Shown here in pieces: positions 17,254 through 29,725 of a DNA stretch of 64,000 nucleotides (position 1 is its first letter; each line of letters starts with the position of its first letter). This DNA comes from Acinetobacter sp. WCHAc010034 (GTDB lineage Bacteria; Pseudomonadota; Gammaproteobacteria; Pseudomonadales; Moraxellaceae). The notes below the pieces were generated by a model. It ran no database searches and had not been told where the DNA came from. It was given only the letters and a program-made list of their open reading frames with translations. The stretch covers positions 1,426,001-1,490,000 of the forward strand of contig NZ_CP032279.1 in assembly GCF_001696615.3 (NCBI RefSeq), in the 5' to 3' direction. Position numbers and translations under genes: made by a program.

Positions 17254-17739
17254 ATGAAAAAACTCCTGCCCGCGTCCGCCTTGCTGCTGGCGCTTCCGCT
17301 CTTCTCCGCCTGCAGCCACCTGCCTGCGCAGTCCGCCGCCGCATCAGCCTCCGCTGTTTCTCAGGCGGAACAGAACAAGAAAATTGTTGCGGATTTTTAT
17401 GAAGGCGTATTCCTCAAGCATCAGGTCAAACGCTATGCGGACCGCTATATCGGCGCTGAATACATTCAGCACAATCCGGACGTGCCTGACGGCAAAGCGC
17501 CTTTCGTGAACTTTTTCACCCAGTATTTTAAAGACAATCCGCAAGCGCAAAGCGTGATCAAGCGCGCCGCTGCTGAAGGCGATCTGGTCTTCCTGCATGT
17601 GCATTCCACTCAGAATGCCCAAGACCGCGGCACAGCCGTGGTGGATATTTTCCGGGTAGAAAACGGCAAAATCGTGGAACACTGGGATGTGCAGCAGGCG
17701 GTGCCGGAACCCGGCGCCAACAGCAACACTATGTTCTGA
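17254..17739 (+). CDS. SnoaL/NTF2-like lipoprotein
   Basis: A 161-residue protein with a lipoprotein signal (MKKLLPASALLLALPLFSAC, lipobox LFSAC, Cys20). The mature part is a SnoaL-like cone fold: NKKIVADFYEGVF, YIGAEYIQHNPDVPDGK, a long strand pair HVHSTQNAQDRGTAVVDIFR, and ENGKIVEHWDVQQAVP. Such proteins are usually ester- or ketone-binding enzymes of unknown substrate. An in-frame start 63 bp upstream would hide the signal peptide, so the ATG at 17254 is preferred. Monocistronic. Confidence 0.82.
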   Translation: MKKLLPASALLLALPLFSACSHLPAQSAAASASAVSQAEQNKKIVADFYEGVFLKHQVKRYADRYIGAEYIQHNPDVPDGKAPFVNFFTQYFKDNPQAQSVIKRAAAEGDLVFLHVHSTQNAQDRGTAVVDIFRVENGKIVEHWDVQQAVPEPGANSNTMF

Positions 17740-17757
17740 AGGCTGCGCGCTGCGCAT

Positions 17758-17792
17758 AAAAAAAATCCCGGCATAATGGCTGGGATTTTTTC
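17758..17792. terminator. Bidirectional terminator
   Basis: AAAAATCCC-G-GC / GGC-T-GGGATTTTT stem in a convergent gap between the SnoaL-like lipoprotein and the thioesterase gene. Confidence 0.8.
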
Positions 17793-17810
17793 TGGCGCAA
17801 AGCCGGCAGC

Positions 17811-18230
17811 TTAAGCCGGCCGGGCGGCGAACAGCTGCTTGGCTTCTTCAGGAATCTGGCGCTTGGCGCCTTTCACATCAACCGCGACAAAAGTAAAGAC
17901 CCCTTCGGTGACGCGCACCGGCTCGCGCGAGCTGTCATGGCTGTCCCACACTTCAATCTGCATTTGAATGGATGTATTGCCGACTTTCAGAATCTTGGTA
18001 TAGCAGCTGATCACATCGCCGACTTTCACCGGCACCAGAAAGGTCATCTGATTGATGGAAATGGTGGCGCAGCGGCCCTTGCTGAAGCGCTCCGCGTGAA
18101 TTGCGCCGGCCAAGTCCATCTGCGACACAATCCATCCGCCAAAGACATCGCCGCTCCAGTTGGTATCCGCCGGCATGGCGATGGTTTGCAGGGAAAGGGT
18201 TCCTTCCGGCTTTACATAAGAATCTGACAC
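17811..18230 (-). CDS. YciA-type acyl-CoA thioesterase
   Basis: A 139-residue hotdog thioesterase. MPADTNWSGDVFGGWIVSQMD contains the catalytic Asp and the GG turn of the YciA/BFIT family, followed by the helix LAGAIHAERF, then FLVPVKVGDVISCYTKILKVG and FTFVAVD. These enzymes hydrolyse acyl-CoA of various chain lengths in the cytoplasm. It is the last gene of a minus-strand operon with trxC and an alpha/beta hydrolase (19-bp gap to trxC). Confidence 0.88.
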   Translation of the reverse strand: MSDSYVKPEGTLSLQTIAMPADTNWSGDVFGGWIVSQMDLAGAIHAERFSKGRCATISINQMTFLVPVKVGDVISCYTKILKVGNTSIQMQIEVWDSHDSSREPVRVTEGVFTFVAVDVKGAKRQIPEEAKQLFAARPA

Positions 18231-18249
18231 TTTAACTCCGGGCTCTTGC

Positions 18250-18681
18250 CTATTTCTGAGCAGTTAATTGTTGATCTAGCCACCGCTGCAGCTCGCTAGA
18301 CCGCAGCGCGCCGCTTATTCTAGCAATTTCACTGGTTTTATTCATCAGCACCAGCGTCGGAATGCTGCGGACATTGAAAGCGCTGCTGAGGCGGGGATTT
18401 TCTTCCGTATTGATTTTCGCGAAAACCACATTCGGGTACTGCTTTGCCGCTTGGGCAAAATGCGGCGCCATCATCTTGCATGGCCCGCACCAGTCCGCCC
18501 ATAAATCAATTAAAATAGGCAGATCGCTGCCGGAAATATAGCTGCTGAAATTGCGCTCATTCAGCTCTATAGGGGCCAGCGGAATCAGCGCCTGATGGCA
18601 TTGCCCGCATGCGGGGCCTGCTGCAAGCTTTTCTTCAGGCACGCGGTTTTTGGCGCTGCAGCCTGGGCAAACGATGATCAT
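18250..18681 (-). CDS. trxC: Thioredoxin 2
   Basis: A 143-residue thioredoxin with an N-terminal zinc finger (CPGC at about residue 5 and CGQC at about 29) and the classical active site WCGPC (about residues 65-69) in LWADWCGPCKMMAPHF. This layout defines TrxC, which reduces protein disulfides in the cytoplasm, often under oxidative stress. Its ATG directly abuts the TAA of the upstream hydrolase gene (TAAATG), which strongly suggests translational coupling. Confidence 0.93.
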   Translation of the reverse strand: MIIVCPGCSAKNRVPEEKLAAGPACGQCHQALIPLAPIELNERNFSSYISGSDLPILIDLWADWCGPCKMMAPHFAQAAKQYPNVVFAKINTEENPRLSSAFNVRSIPTLVLMNKTSEIARISGALRSSELQRWLDQQLTAQK

Positions 18682-19578
18682 TTAGCCAACTCCAATATGT
18701 TTATTTAAAAAGTCTAATTGAACCGACACTGCTTTTTCAAACCATTTTCCGTGATAAATGTCGAAATGCTGCATTTCCCACTCATGGTATTCGGCATAGG
18801 GCGCAATGTTGGTGGCCGCTTCACGGCTGGTTTCTATCGGAATCAAGCCGTCATTTTTTGATGCGATATACAGCACCGGCACGGCTATGCGCCGCAGATT
18901 CTGAATCGGCCGGTAGCGGATCAGGTTAAAGAACACACGCGCCGGAATTTCCCCGCTCCAGTAATAATCCGGATGAATGATGGACTGGTAGCCTTGGCAG
19001 GCGTCTGCAGACGGCGCAAAGCACAGGCCCTGCTCATCCGCTACCGGCAAAGTCCGCGGCGACATGCCGACTTTCGCCCCCATATAGTCCTGGCTGGAGA
19101 TTTTCAGCGCCTTGGTCAGCTGCTGCAGCGGATACAGCTTGGCGCTCTCGGCGCCATCCACAAATGGATTCTGCGCAATCACCGCCTGTATGTTCTTATT
19201 TTCTGAAGCGATATCCAGCGCATAGCCGGCGCTTAAGGAAATGCCCCACAGCACGATTTTGCGGCTGTCTATCGACTTGCGCTGCCCCACATGCATCAGC
19301 ATGGTGCGCCAGTCCTCCAGCTGCGACTTCAGCGACACCAGCTCCCTTGGGCGCCCTGTGCTGCCGCCCCAGTAGCGGTAATCAAACAGCACGACCGCAT
19401 AGCCGGCCTGCGCAAAGCGCTTGGCGAACTGCACCAGCTTAAACTGGCGCAGGCAGGCCAGCCCATGCGCCATAATAATGACACCCGGCTTATGTTCTGT
19501 CTGCGGGCGGTAGAAATCGGCAGCAATCACTTCCTGACCGCTTTTCACATACAGCGGTTCAACCGTATAAGCGTGCAT
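18682..19578 (-). CDS. Alpha/beta hydrolase
   Basis: A 298-residue hydrolase. VIIMAHGLACLRQF carries the oxyanion HG motif, VLFDYRYWGGSTG follows, and LWGISLSAGYAL contains the nucleophile serine in a GxSxSxG elbow. VLYIASKNDGLIP probably supplies the acidic residue and MQHFDIYHG the catalytic His. It resembles bacterial peptidase S15-like/X-Pro or fungal polyketide-associated hydrolases of broad type; substrate unknown. The ATG at 19578, preceded by GGAG, is chosen over one 15 bp upstream. First gene of the trxC operon. Confidence 0.82.
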   Translation of the reverse strand: MHAYTVEPLYVKSGQEVIAADFYRPQTEHKPGVIIMAHGLACLRQFKLVQFAKRFAQAGYAVVLFDYRYWGGSTGRPRELVSLKSQLEDWRTMLMHVGQRKSIDSRKIVLWGISLSAGYALDIASENKNIQAVIAQNPFVDGAESAKLYPLQQLTKALKISSQDYMGAKVGMSPRTLPVADEQGLCFAPSADACQGYQSIIHPDYYWSGEIPARVFFNLIRYRPIQNLRRIAVPVLYIASKNDGLIPIETSREAATNIAPYAEYHEWEMQHFDIYHGKWFEKAVSVQLDFLNKHIGVG

Positions 19579-19701
19579 ACGCACTCCATGCATTATTTTA
19601 TGGCTGTTGTCATTTATAAAAATTTCAATACATCAAGCTGATATTAATGCTTAATGCTATCATAAAGAATAATTGTATTATTTAAATTATGGAGTGACAG
19701 A

Positions 19702-20037
19702 ATGAGCGAAAATGTCGGCTTTGCAGGTCAAATTGGCCCTGAACATGTGGCGCAAGTGGTTGAAAAAGGCTTTAAATCGATTATCAATAACCGCCCGGAC
19801 ATGGAAGGCGGCCCGGCGCAGCCGACAAGCGCGCAAATTGAAGACGCTGCCCGCGCTGCCGGCCTCGACTATGTCTATCAGCCTGTCGTAGCCGGCCAGA
19901 TCACCGAAGTTGATGTCCGCGCTTTTGCCAATCATTTCAACGAACTGCCTAAGCCGGTGCTGATGTTCTGCCGCACAGGCAACCGCTCAAACAATCTGTA
20001 CCAGCTGGCCAAGCAGATGGATCTGCTGGATGACTAA
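19702..20037 (+). CDS. DUF442 (Blh-type) phosphatase/sulfurtransferase-like protein
   Basis: A 111-residue protein of the DUF442/TIGR01244 family. FKSIINNRPDMEGGPAQPT is the family block, and LMFCRTGNRS gives a CX5R loop as in tyrosine phosphatases (Cys at about residue 91). In Blh of Xylella this domain is fused to a metallo-beta-lactamase and linked to sulfide detoxification. No signal peptide, so cytoplasmic. The next gene, a secreted paralogue, overlaps it by 8 bp, so the two are co-translated. Confidence 0.85.
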   Translation: MSENVGFAGQIGPEHVAQVVEKGFKSIINNRPDMEGGPAQPTSAQIEDAARAAGLDYVYQPVVAGQITEVDVRAFANHFNELPKPVLMFCRTGNRSNNLYQLAKQMDLLDD

Positions 20038-20452
20038 GCTTTCCCTCCAAAGCTTGCTTCTGAGTTTATTATTCTTCTGCGCTGCGCCTGCCATGGCGCA
20101 GGACAGCAACATTGTCCTGAATGAAAAAGTCAGCGCCGCGGGGCAAATGACTGCCGAAAAGTTCGCCCTGCTGTTAAAGCAGCAAGGCTTTAAATCGGTG
20201 ATTGTGAACCGGCCTGATCAGGAACAGGGCAACAGCGTGACTGTAGGCCAGCTCCGCAGCATTGCGGAAAAGGCGCAGGTCAGCGTGATTTACCAGCCTG
20301 TAACAGGCGGTAAAATTTCTCAAACAGACGTAGCTGAATTCGCCAAATACTATAATGAGCTTCCTAAACCGATCCTGATGGTATGCAGAAGCGGCGCGCG
20401 CTCTTCAGCATTATTCAATCAGGCGAAAGCTCAAGGCTTGCTGAATGAATAA
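20030..20452 (+). CDS. Secreted DUF442 paralogue
   Basis: A 140-residue protein with a Sec signal peptide (about 1-22, ending AMA) followed by the same DUF442 domain as its neighbour: FKSVIVNRPDQEQGN, SVIYQPVTGGKISQTDV and LMVCRSGARS (CX5R). It appears to be a duplicated copy retargeted to the periplasm. It overlaps the upstream gene by 8 bp and the downstream 34-residue lipoprotein by 8 bp, so three consecutive overlapping frames form one operon. Confidence 0.82.
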   Translation: MTKLSLQSLLLSLLFFCAAPAMAQDSNIVLNEKVSAAGQMTAEKFALLLKQQGFKSVIVNRPDQEQGNSVTVGQLRSIAEKAQVSVIYQPVTGGKISQTDVAEFAKYYNELPKPILMVCRSGARSSALFNQAKAQGLLNE

Positions 20453-20549
20453 ATTTCTAGTTGTACTGGTTTGCGCTCTTGCCTTCACCGGCTGCAGTTC
20501 TATGAATGTCAGGCCTACAGTTGGCGTGAGCGTGGGGACTGCAATTTAG
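20445..20549 (+). CDS. 34-residue lipoprotein
   Basis: A short open frame starts inside the end of the DUF442 gene (ATGAATAAA) and encodes a clear lipoprotein signal, MNKFLVVLVCALAFTGCSS, with lipobox FTGC (Cys17). The mature part would be only 18 residues, SSMNVRPTVGVSVGTAI after the Cys. The glycine/valine-rich ending resembles short lipoproteins of Acinetobacter. A strong terminator follows 12 bp later, so it is placed as the last gene of the operon. Function unknown. Confidence 0.7.
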   Translation: MNKFLVVLVCALAFTGCSSMNVRPTVGVSVGTAI

Positions 20550-20561
20550 GGCTCCAAGCAC

Positions 20562-20590
20562 AAAAAACAGCGCCGAAGCGCTGTTTTTTT
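20562..20590. terminator. Bidirectional terminator
   Basis: AAAAAACAGCGC / GCGCTGTTTTTTT with loop CGAA, in the convergent gap between the lipoprotein operon and the Ig-like gene. Confidence 0.9.
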
Positions 20591-20594
20591 ATTG

Positions 20595-22499
20595 TCAGTT
20601 CGGGCAAGTAAATGTATTAAATGGGCTATTTTTATTTGCCGGCGTACCTTCATTTTTAACATCTTCTAATGCCATAGGTGCATCAAACTCAACAGACTGG
20701 TTGTAAATGCGTGTTGAAACTGTTGCTGAAGCAATAACATGCGCCTCACTCCACCAAGCATAGTTTTTACCATAGCGGACTTTAAAGTTTAAGTTTCCAG
20801 ATTCATCAGTCGTGCCAGTAATTGACTGCTGGCCAGACTGAGTGACATTATTGGTCAATAAAATAGCGCCAGTGCTGAATTCACTGCATGCATAACGCGT
20901 TTTATAATCAATTTCCCATTTTTCATCAACTTTATTCCAGCGTAACGTGCCTTTATTATACGCTACTGGTTTAATTGCAAGACTGATGATTTGCCCTTTC
21001 AATGGCCGCTGCAAACTATCCACTACGTTAACTGAATAGCTCTTAGTATAATATGTAAGTTCAGATGTATCTAAACTTGCGCTTTCAGCAATTGAAATAT
21101 ATGCGGACTGATTTGCCACCGTCAAATTTAAGATATTTGAAATTATTGAGCCTGAAGTTGCTTGCAATGCCACAGCATTAGACTGTGTTGCAGAAGGACC
21201 TGCCGTATAATCAATGGTGGCGATGCCTTGATCATTTGTTACAGCGCTTACACGGGATAATATGCCAAGTGATGGATCTGTAATAATTTTGAAGCTTACT
21301 TTTGCTCCTTTCACTAAGTATCCCTGTGAGTCTTTGGCAGTTACATAAAGTTTTGTTGTTGTATTTACACCGACGGTAGTAGCCAATGCCTGCATACTTA
21401 AATTTGCTATTGCTAGTGCATTAATTGACTGTTGCGTTGTAATTGTACTACCGTTAAATGTTGCTGCTATGGTAGCATTCCCAATTACATTTCCAGTACC
21501 AGTATTGGTACTTAAAACCGCTTTAGCTGTACCCTGCCATTGGCCATTTGCATTTTGCTGTATATTAGCAACCGGCGCTGAAGATGTAATAGCACCTAGA
21601 CTTGTTTCAAAAACAACACTTTTTCCTGCCAGTTCTGCCTGAGTAGCAGCATAAACCGTTACTTCAACATCTTTTGTCTGACCCGATTTAATATCAGATG
21701 GATTGTGCGTAAATGCAAGAACGGATGTATCTTCAACTGTAGCAGTAAAGCCTAAAGCACTTGAGCTTAATGTTCTGGTCTCACTCGCCTTAGCTGTAAC
21801 AAATACAGCATATAAATCTAAATGATGATCTGAACCATATTTCAAAACATCATTATAGCTTATTGTTGCTACTCCCTCTCCTTTTGCATCAGTAGAAGTA
21901 ACTGTTGAAATTACATCATTATTCTTATTGCGAAGCTCAACTTTTCCAATCAATGGCTGTTGCAGCGCATCAACAGCACGCACTTTAACAGAAGCTGTAC
22001 CGCCATTTTTCACAGAAGTCATTTGAGAATCAATATCAACAACTCCTCCAGCAACGGGAACCGTTACTTCTTGAGTCACACCATCAGCTGTTAATTCTAA
22101 TATCACATCATGCGGCATTCTGTCAAAAGCATCTTTAGAAGCAGCAATAGTAAGTTTATATGATGTCCAACCTGAATCATTAGTACCAAGCTTACTGATT
22201 GTTGCTGTTGTGCTTGATAAATTTTTCACTTTGACATTAGTTACTTTATCAGCGATCACATTACCTGATTGATCAATCGCTACAAGATCTATATTTAGAT
22301 TCCCGCCAATAATTAATGAATCCTTATCTAAGCTGTAACGTAAAGCAGTAGCTGTAGCGCCCGTAACTGTAGAAGAGCCATTATTTGAACTGCTGCCTCC
22401 CTGATTATAATATCCCTCACTGCCGCCGCCGCCACAGCTTGCCAATAAAGTGGCTAAGGCAACTGCTGAAAGTTTTAAACTCATTTGTTTCTTATTCAT
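20595..22499 (-). CDS. Ig-like (Big_1-type) surface lipoprotein
   Basis: A 634-residue protein with a lipoprotein signal (lipobox LLASC, Cys22, then GGGGSEG) and a Gly/Ser/Asn-rich linker. The rest is beta-rich with several Ig-like repeats of bacterial type 1: KVRAVDALQQPLIGKVELRN, KGEGVATISYND, LYVTAKDSQGYLVKGAKVSF, NDQGIATIDYTAG, VNVVDSLQRPLKGQIISLA. Each has the V-D..G.P..G.V pattern of invasin-like domains. There is no intimin-type barrel or anchoring motif, so it is probably outer-membrane attached through the lipid. Codon use is visibly AT-richer than neighbouring genes. Function unknown; adhesion is only a guess. Confidence 0.8.
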   Translation of the reverse strand: MNKKQMSLKLSAVALATLLASCGGGGSEGYYNQGGSSSNNGSSTVTGATATALRYSLDKDSLIIGGNLNIDLVAIDQSGNVIADKVTNVKVKNLSSTTATISKLGTNDSGWTSYKLTIAASKDAFDRMPHDVILELTADGVTQEVTVPVAGGVVDIDSQMTSVKNGGTASVKVRAVDALQQPLIGKVELRNKNNDVISTVTSTDAKGEGVATISYNDVLKYGSDHHLDLYAVFVTAKASETRTLSSSALGFTATVEDTSVLAFTHNPSDIKSGQTKDVEVTVYAATQAELAGKSVVFETSLGAITSSAPVANIQQNANGQWQGTAKAVLSTNTGTGNVIGNATIAATFNGSTITTQQSINALAIANLSMQALATTVGVNTTTKLYVTAKDSQGYLVKGAKVSFKIITDPSLGILSRVSAVTNDQGIATIDYTAGPSATQSNAVALQATSGSIISNILNLTVANQSAYISIAESASLDTSELTYYTKSYSVNVVDSLQRPLKGQIISLAIKPVAYNKGTLRWNKVDEKWEIDYKTRYACSEFSTGAILLTNNVTQSGQQSITGTTDESGNLNFKVRYGKNYAWWSEAHVIASATVSTRIYNQSVEFDAPMALEDVKNEGTPANKNSPFNTFTCPN

Positions 22500-22652
22500 T
22501 AAAATTCCCCAAAAACCTCTGGATCAAAAAGTTATAGTCTAATTTCGCAAACTTCGATATGTAACCATAGAAGCAGCTTTATGTAAACAAAAGCATCCTA
22601 AATGTTTTACTATGTTAGCCTGAGATTATTTTCATATTTATAATTACTTTAT

Positions 22653-24023
22653 ATGTACGACATTATTATTATCGGTGCAGGCACAGCAGGCATCGCAGCT
22701 TATAAAGAAGCGCTAAAGCATACGCAAAATATTCTGATTATTAATGACGGCCCTTGGGACACCACCTGCGCCCGCGTAGGATGCATGCCAAGCAAAGTGC
22801 TGATTTCGGCAGCAAACCGCATGCATGACATTCAGCATGCATCAGAAACCGCGCTTCAGGTCACTGCTCAAATTGACACCTCCGGAGTGATGCAGCATGT
22901 CAGGGGCCTGCGTGACCGCTTTACCGCCGCCACACTCAAAGACGTCAGCAGCTGGAAAGCTTCGCATAAAATATCAGGCCATGCCGCATTTGTGAATGCA
23001 AATACCGTAGAGGTCAATCAGCAGCACTATCAGGCCAAAGCCTTTATTCTTGCCGTCGGCTCCAGCCCTGCATTCAACCCGCAGTGGAAAGCCGAGCTGC
23101 AAGACAAACTCATTACCTCAGATGACATTTTTGAACTGCCGCATTTGCCCCGCTCTATTGCCGTGATCGGCAGCGGCGTGATTGCAGTCGAATTAGCGCA
23201 GGCTATGCACCGGCTAAACGTTAAAACAGCAATATTCGCGCGCAGCCGCAGAATCGGCACACTCAGCAGCCCTGGTCTGCAGCAGCTGGCGCAAAATGAG
23301 CTGCAGAAAGAATTAGATATTAAATTTGAAGTTCTTCCGCAAACTGTTAAAAGCACAGCAAAAGGCGTCGAAATCAGCTATACGGAAAATGGCGAGCATA
23401 AAGTTCTGCATGCAGACTTCCTGCTTTCAGCAACAGGACGCAGCAGCAACTTAACACAGCTCAAATTAGAAAAGATTAATCCAGCTTTTAATGATGCAAA
23501 GCGCTTGCCTGTTGATGCTGAAACGAAACAATTAGCCGATTATCCAATTTTTATTGCAGGAGATGCGCATACAGCTACGCCAATTCAGCATGAAGCAGCC
23601 CATGAAGGCAGAACAGCTGTCCAGAATTGCTTAAATTTTCCAAATGTTCAAAGCATGAAAACACTTACCTCTTTAGGAATCGTGTTCAGCTCGCCTGAAA
23701 TGGCTATAGCTGGAAAAAGCTTTAAACAGCTGGCGGACAGCAATGCCGAGTTTGTGACAGGAACTGCCTCATATGAAAAGCAAGGCCGCGCGATTGTTTT
23801 GGGCAAAAACCGAGGCGCTGCTGAAATCTATGTGGATAAAATTTCGCGGAAAATTTTAGGCGCTGAACTTTTTACCGAATCTGCAGAACACCTTGCGCAT
23901 TTGCTGGCCTGGATGATTGCAGAAGACCTGACGGTCGATGAAGTTCTGAATAAGCCATTCTACCATCCAGCACTGGAAGAAGGCCTGCGCACAGCGCTGA
24001 AGCATGCGCGCCGGCAGCTTTAG
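22653..24023 (+). CDS. Pyridine nucleotide-disulfide oxidoreductase (dihydrolipoyl dehydrogenase-like)
   Basis: A 456-residue flavoprotein. The FAD-binding GAGTAGIAA is at residues 8-16, and the redox disulfide is in CARVGCMPSK (Cys39, Cys44). The NAD(P)-binding fold has VIGSGVIAVELAQAMHRL at about residue 172, then FIAGDAH for the FAD. The C-terminal interface PFYHPALEEGL retains the His-Glu pair of the partner active site. This pattern fits dihydrolipoyl dehydrogenase, but no 2-oxo acid dehydrogenase genes are near, so it may be a stand-alone member (mercuric-reductase-like or other). It is divergent from the Ig-like gene. Confidence 0.85.
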   Translation: MYDIIIIGAGTAGIAAYKEALKHTQNILIINDGPWDTTCARVGCMPSKVLISAANRMHDIQHASETALQVTAQIDTSGVMQHVRGLRDRFTAATLKDVSSWKASHKISGHAAFVNANTVEVNQQHYQAKAFILAVGSSPAFNPQWKAELQDKLITSDDIFELPHLPRSIAVIGSGVIAVELAQAMHRLNVKTAIFARSRRIGTLSSPGLQQLAQNELQKELDIKFEVLPQTVKSTAKGVEISYTENGEHKVLHADFLLSATGRSSNLTQLKLEKINPAFNDAKRLPVDAETKQLADYPIFIAGDAHTATPIQHEAAHEGRTAVQNCLNFPNVQSMKTLTSLGIVFSSPEMAIAGKSFKQLADSNAEFVTGTASYEKQGRAIVLGKNRGAAEIYVDKISRKILGAELFTESAEHLAHLLAWMIAEDLTVDEVLNKPFYHPALEEGLRTALKHARRQL

Positions 24024-24041
24024 GCTTTGCGGACTCCCGGG

Positions 24042-24066
24042 ATGCCCGGCTGGGCGTTTTTATTTT
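24042..24066 (+). terminator. Likely terminator of the flavoprotein gene
   Basis: ATGCCC / GGGCGT stem with loop GGCT, then TTTTATTTTTT, 19 bp past the stop. Confidence 0.6.
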
Positions 24067-24076
24067 TTCCACGCAT

Positions 24077-24113
24077 AAAAAAACCCCCTCCGATTTTATC
24101 GGAGGGGGTTTTG
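24077..24113 (-). terminator. rRNA operon terminator
   Basis: Perfect 13-bp stem AACCCCCTCCGAT / ATCGGAGGGGGTT with, on the minus strand, a T-run of seven. It lies 7 bp beyond the 3' end of 5S rRNA. Confidence 0.9.
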
Positions 24114-24120
24114 AATAATG

Positions 24121-24235
24121 AGCTGGCGATGACTTACTCTCACATGGGTAACCCCACACTACCATCAGCGCAAAGAGGTTTCACTTCTGAGTTCGGGAAG
24201 GGATCAGGTGGTTCACTCTCGCTATTGTCGCCAGC
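24121..24235 (-). rRNA. rrf: 5S ribosomal RNA
   Basis: On the minus strand the sequence begins GCTGGCGACAATAGCGAGAG and ends CATCGCCAGCT, giving a closing stem GCTGGCGA/TCGCCAGC. Internal blocks CCCGAACTCAGAAGTGAAAC and GATGGTAGTGTGGGG are 5S-specific. Ends are placed by the closing stem. Confidence 0.95.
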
Positions 24236-24416
24236 ACAACTGTTATGGATACTCGCTTGGTCTTATCTGTTCACTTTTCAGTGCATGCCAAGGTTTTTTC
24301 CAAATGAGTTATTAACAGGTATATCTGAGTTTATGCAATTTGTTCAATTTTACTTAGCTTTTCAACTAAATCAAGTTTGATCGTTTGATTTCGAATCAAT
24401 TGATGCTTCGTATACA

Positions 24417-24431
24417 ACTGCTTGGGCGTTG

Positions 24432-24441
<10 letters not shown>
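24417..24441 (-). other. 3' arm of the 23S pre-rRNA processing stem
   Basis: This arm (ACTGCTTGGGCGTTGTATAG plus TCAAG on the plus strand) is almost fully complementary to 27320-27344 on the other side of the 23S gene, with two mismatches over 25 bp. It is expected to form the RNase III-cut stem that closes pre-23S RNA. Confidence 0.7.
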
Positions 24442-27319
<2,878 letters not shown>

Positions 27320-27326
<7 letters not shown>

Positions 27327-27344
27327 ATACAACCCCAAACAGTC
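27320..27344 (-). other. 5' arm of the 23S pre-rRNA processing stem
   Basis: CTTGACTATACAACCCCAAA plus CAGTC, on the plus strand, pairs with 24417-24441. The pairing extends helix H1 of 23S outward. Confidence 0.7.
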
Positions 27345-27691
27345 GCTAATACTTACAAGTAGTATTTCGCGTCGCAAACTTAATTGCCACAGTTAGAGTT
27401 TCGTGAACTTAATCACTGTACAGCTTCAATTAGATTCATATACCAAAACGCTTGATTCAGTTAATTTCGCTAGTAACTCATTTCATTCAGCATTAACAAT
27501 TGCTTGTTAAGCTGGCTAAAACGAGTATGAACAAATTATTTCAACTCAAATATATTCTGTTAATGATTCACTGCATCCTCGTCGGACTGCAGTCAACTGT
27601 GATAAATCACAGAACTTAATAAACTAAAATCAAATGATCTTATTTACTAAATTCTATAATCTAACTTCTCAGCTTAATCACTCTAAAGTGA
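27327..27691 (-). other. tRNA-Ala to 23S spacer of the rRNA operon
   Basis: A 365-bp AT-rich transcribed spacer between tRNA-Ala and 23S. Apart from the 23S processing arm at its left end I see no gene in it. Confidence 0.7.
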
Positions 27692-27767
27692 TGGTGGAGA
27701 CTAGGAGAGTCGAACTCCTGACCTCCTGCGTGCAAAGCAGGCGCTCTACCAACTAAGCTAAGTCCCC
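27692..27767 (-). tRNA. tRNA-Ala (anticodon TGC)
   Basis: 76-nt cloverleaf: acceptor GGGGACT/AGTCTCC with 3' A and encoded CCA, D-loop TAGCTTAGTTGGTAGAGC, anticodon loop TTTGCAC, T-loop GTTCGAC. It is the usual second tRNA in the 16S-23S spacer. Confidence 0.97.
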
Positions 27768-27817
27768 AGCTTATCATAAGGCCAATGTTTCTGATTCTCT
27801 GTTTCAGTTTGCAGATT

Positions 27818-27894
<77 letters not shown>

Positions 27895-27908
27895 TCAGAT
27901 ACATCGTC

Positions 27909-27943
27909 ATGAAGAACAACTTGTTGTGGATTCTTACCGATCG
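27909..27943 (-). other. 3' arm of the 16S pre-rRNA processing stem
   Basis: The plus-strand sequence GAAGAACAACTTGTTGTGG (within 27911-27930) and following TTCTTACCGATCG is a near copy, in inverted orientation, of the leader at 29605-29646. The transcript can therefore pair across the 16S gene, as expected for an RNase III processing stem. Confidence 0.75.
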
Positions 27944-27955
27944 TCAATCTTTCGT

Positions 27956-29493
<1,538 letters not shown>

Positions 29494-29604
29494 AAAATCA
29501 ATAGTGCTTTATTCAAAACACCAAATCTGGCTCATCAATTTTCTGACATTAATTTCTCAAATAAACTTCGAGTAATTTCTACCATCAATCAATGAAAATT
29601 ATTT

Positions 29605-29646
29605 CGATCGATCAACCGGTAAAAATCCACACAAGTTGTTCTTCAT
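29605..29646 (-). other. 5' arm of the 16S pre-rRNA processing stem
   Basis: On the minus strand GAAGAACAACTTGTGTGG then ATTTTTACCGGTTGATCG; its pair lies just after the 16S 3' end (27909-27943). About 30 of 36 bases can pair. Confidence 0.75.
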
Positions 29647-29697
29647 ATTCTCTTAATGATCTTCTCAATGCTTCGTCAGCATCAAGCTAGGTCGGCT

Positions 29698-29725
29698 ATA
29701 TTACTCTCTTTCAAAAGAAAGTCAA
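29698..29725 (-). promoter_or_regulatory. Putative rRNA operon promoter
   Basis: On the minus strand TTGACT (29725-29720), a 16-bp spacer and TAATAT (29703-29698), about 205 bp upstream of mature 16S, followed by a GC-rich GCCGACC segment that could be the discriminator. Confidence 0.65.

Noticed and set aside
22653..24023. Flavoprotein called mercuric reductase
   Set aside because: No N-terminal metal-binding domain, no C-terminal Cys pair and no mer genes nearby; the dihydrolipoyl dehydrogenase-type His-Glu pair is present instead.
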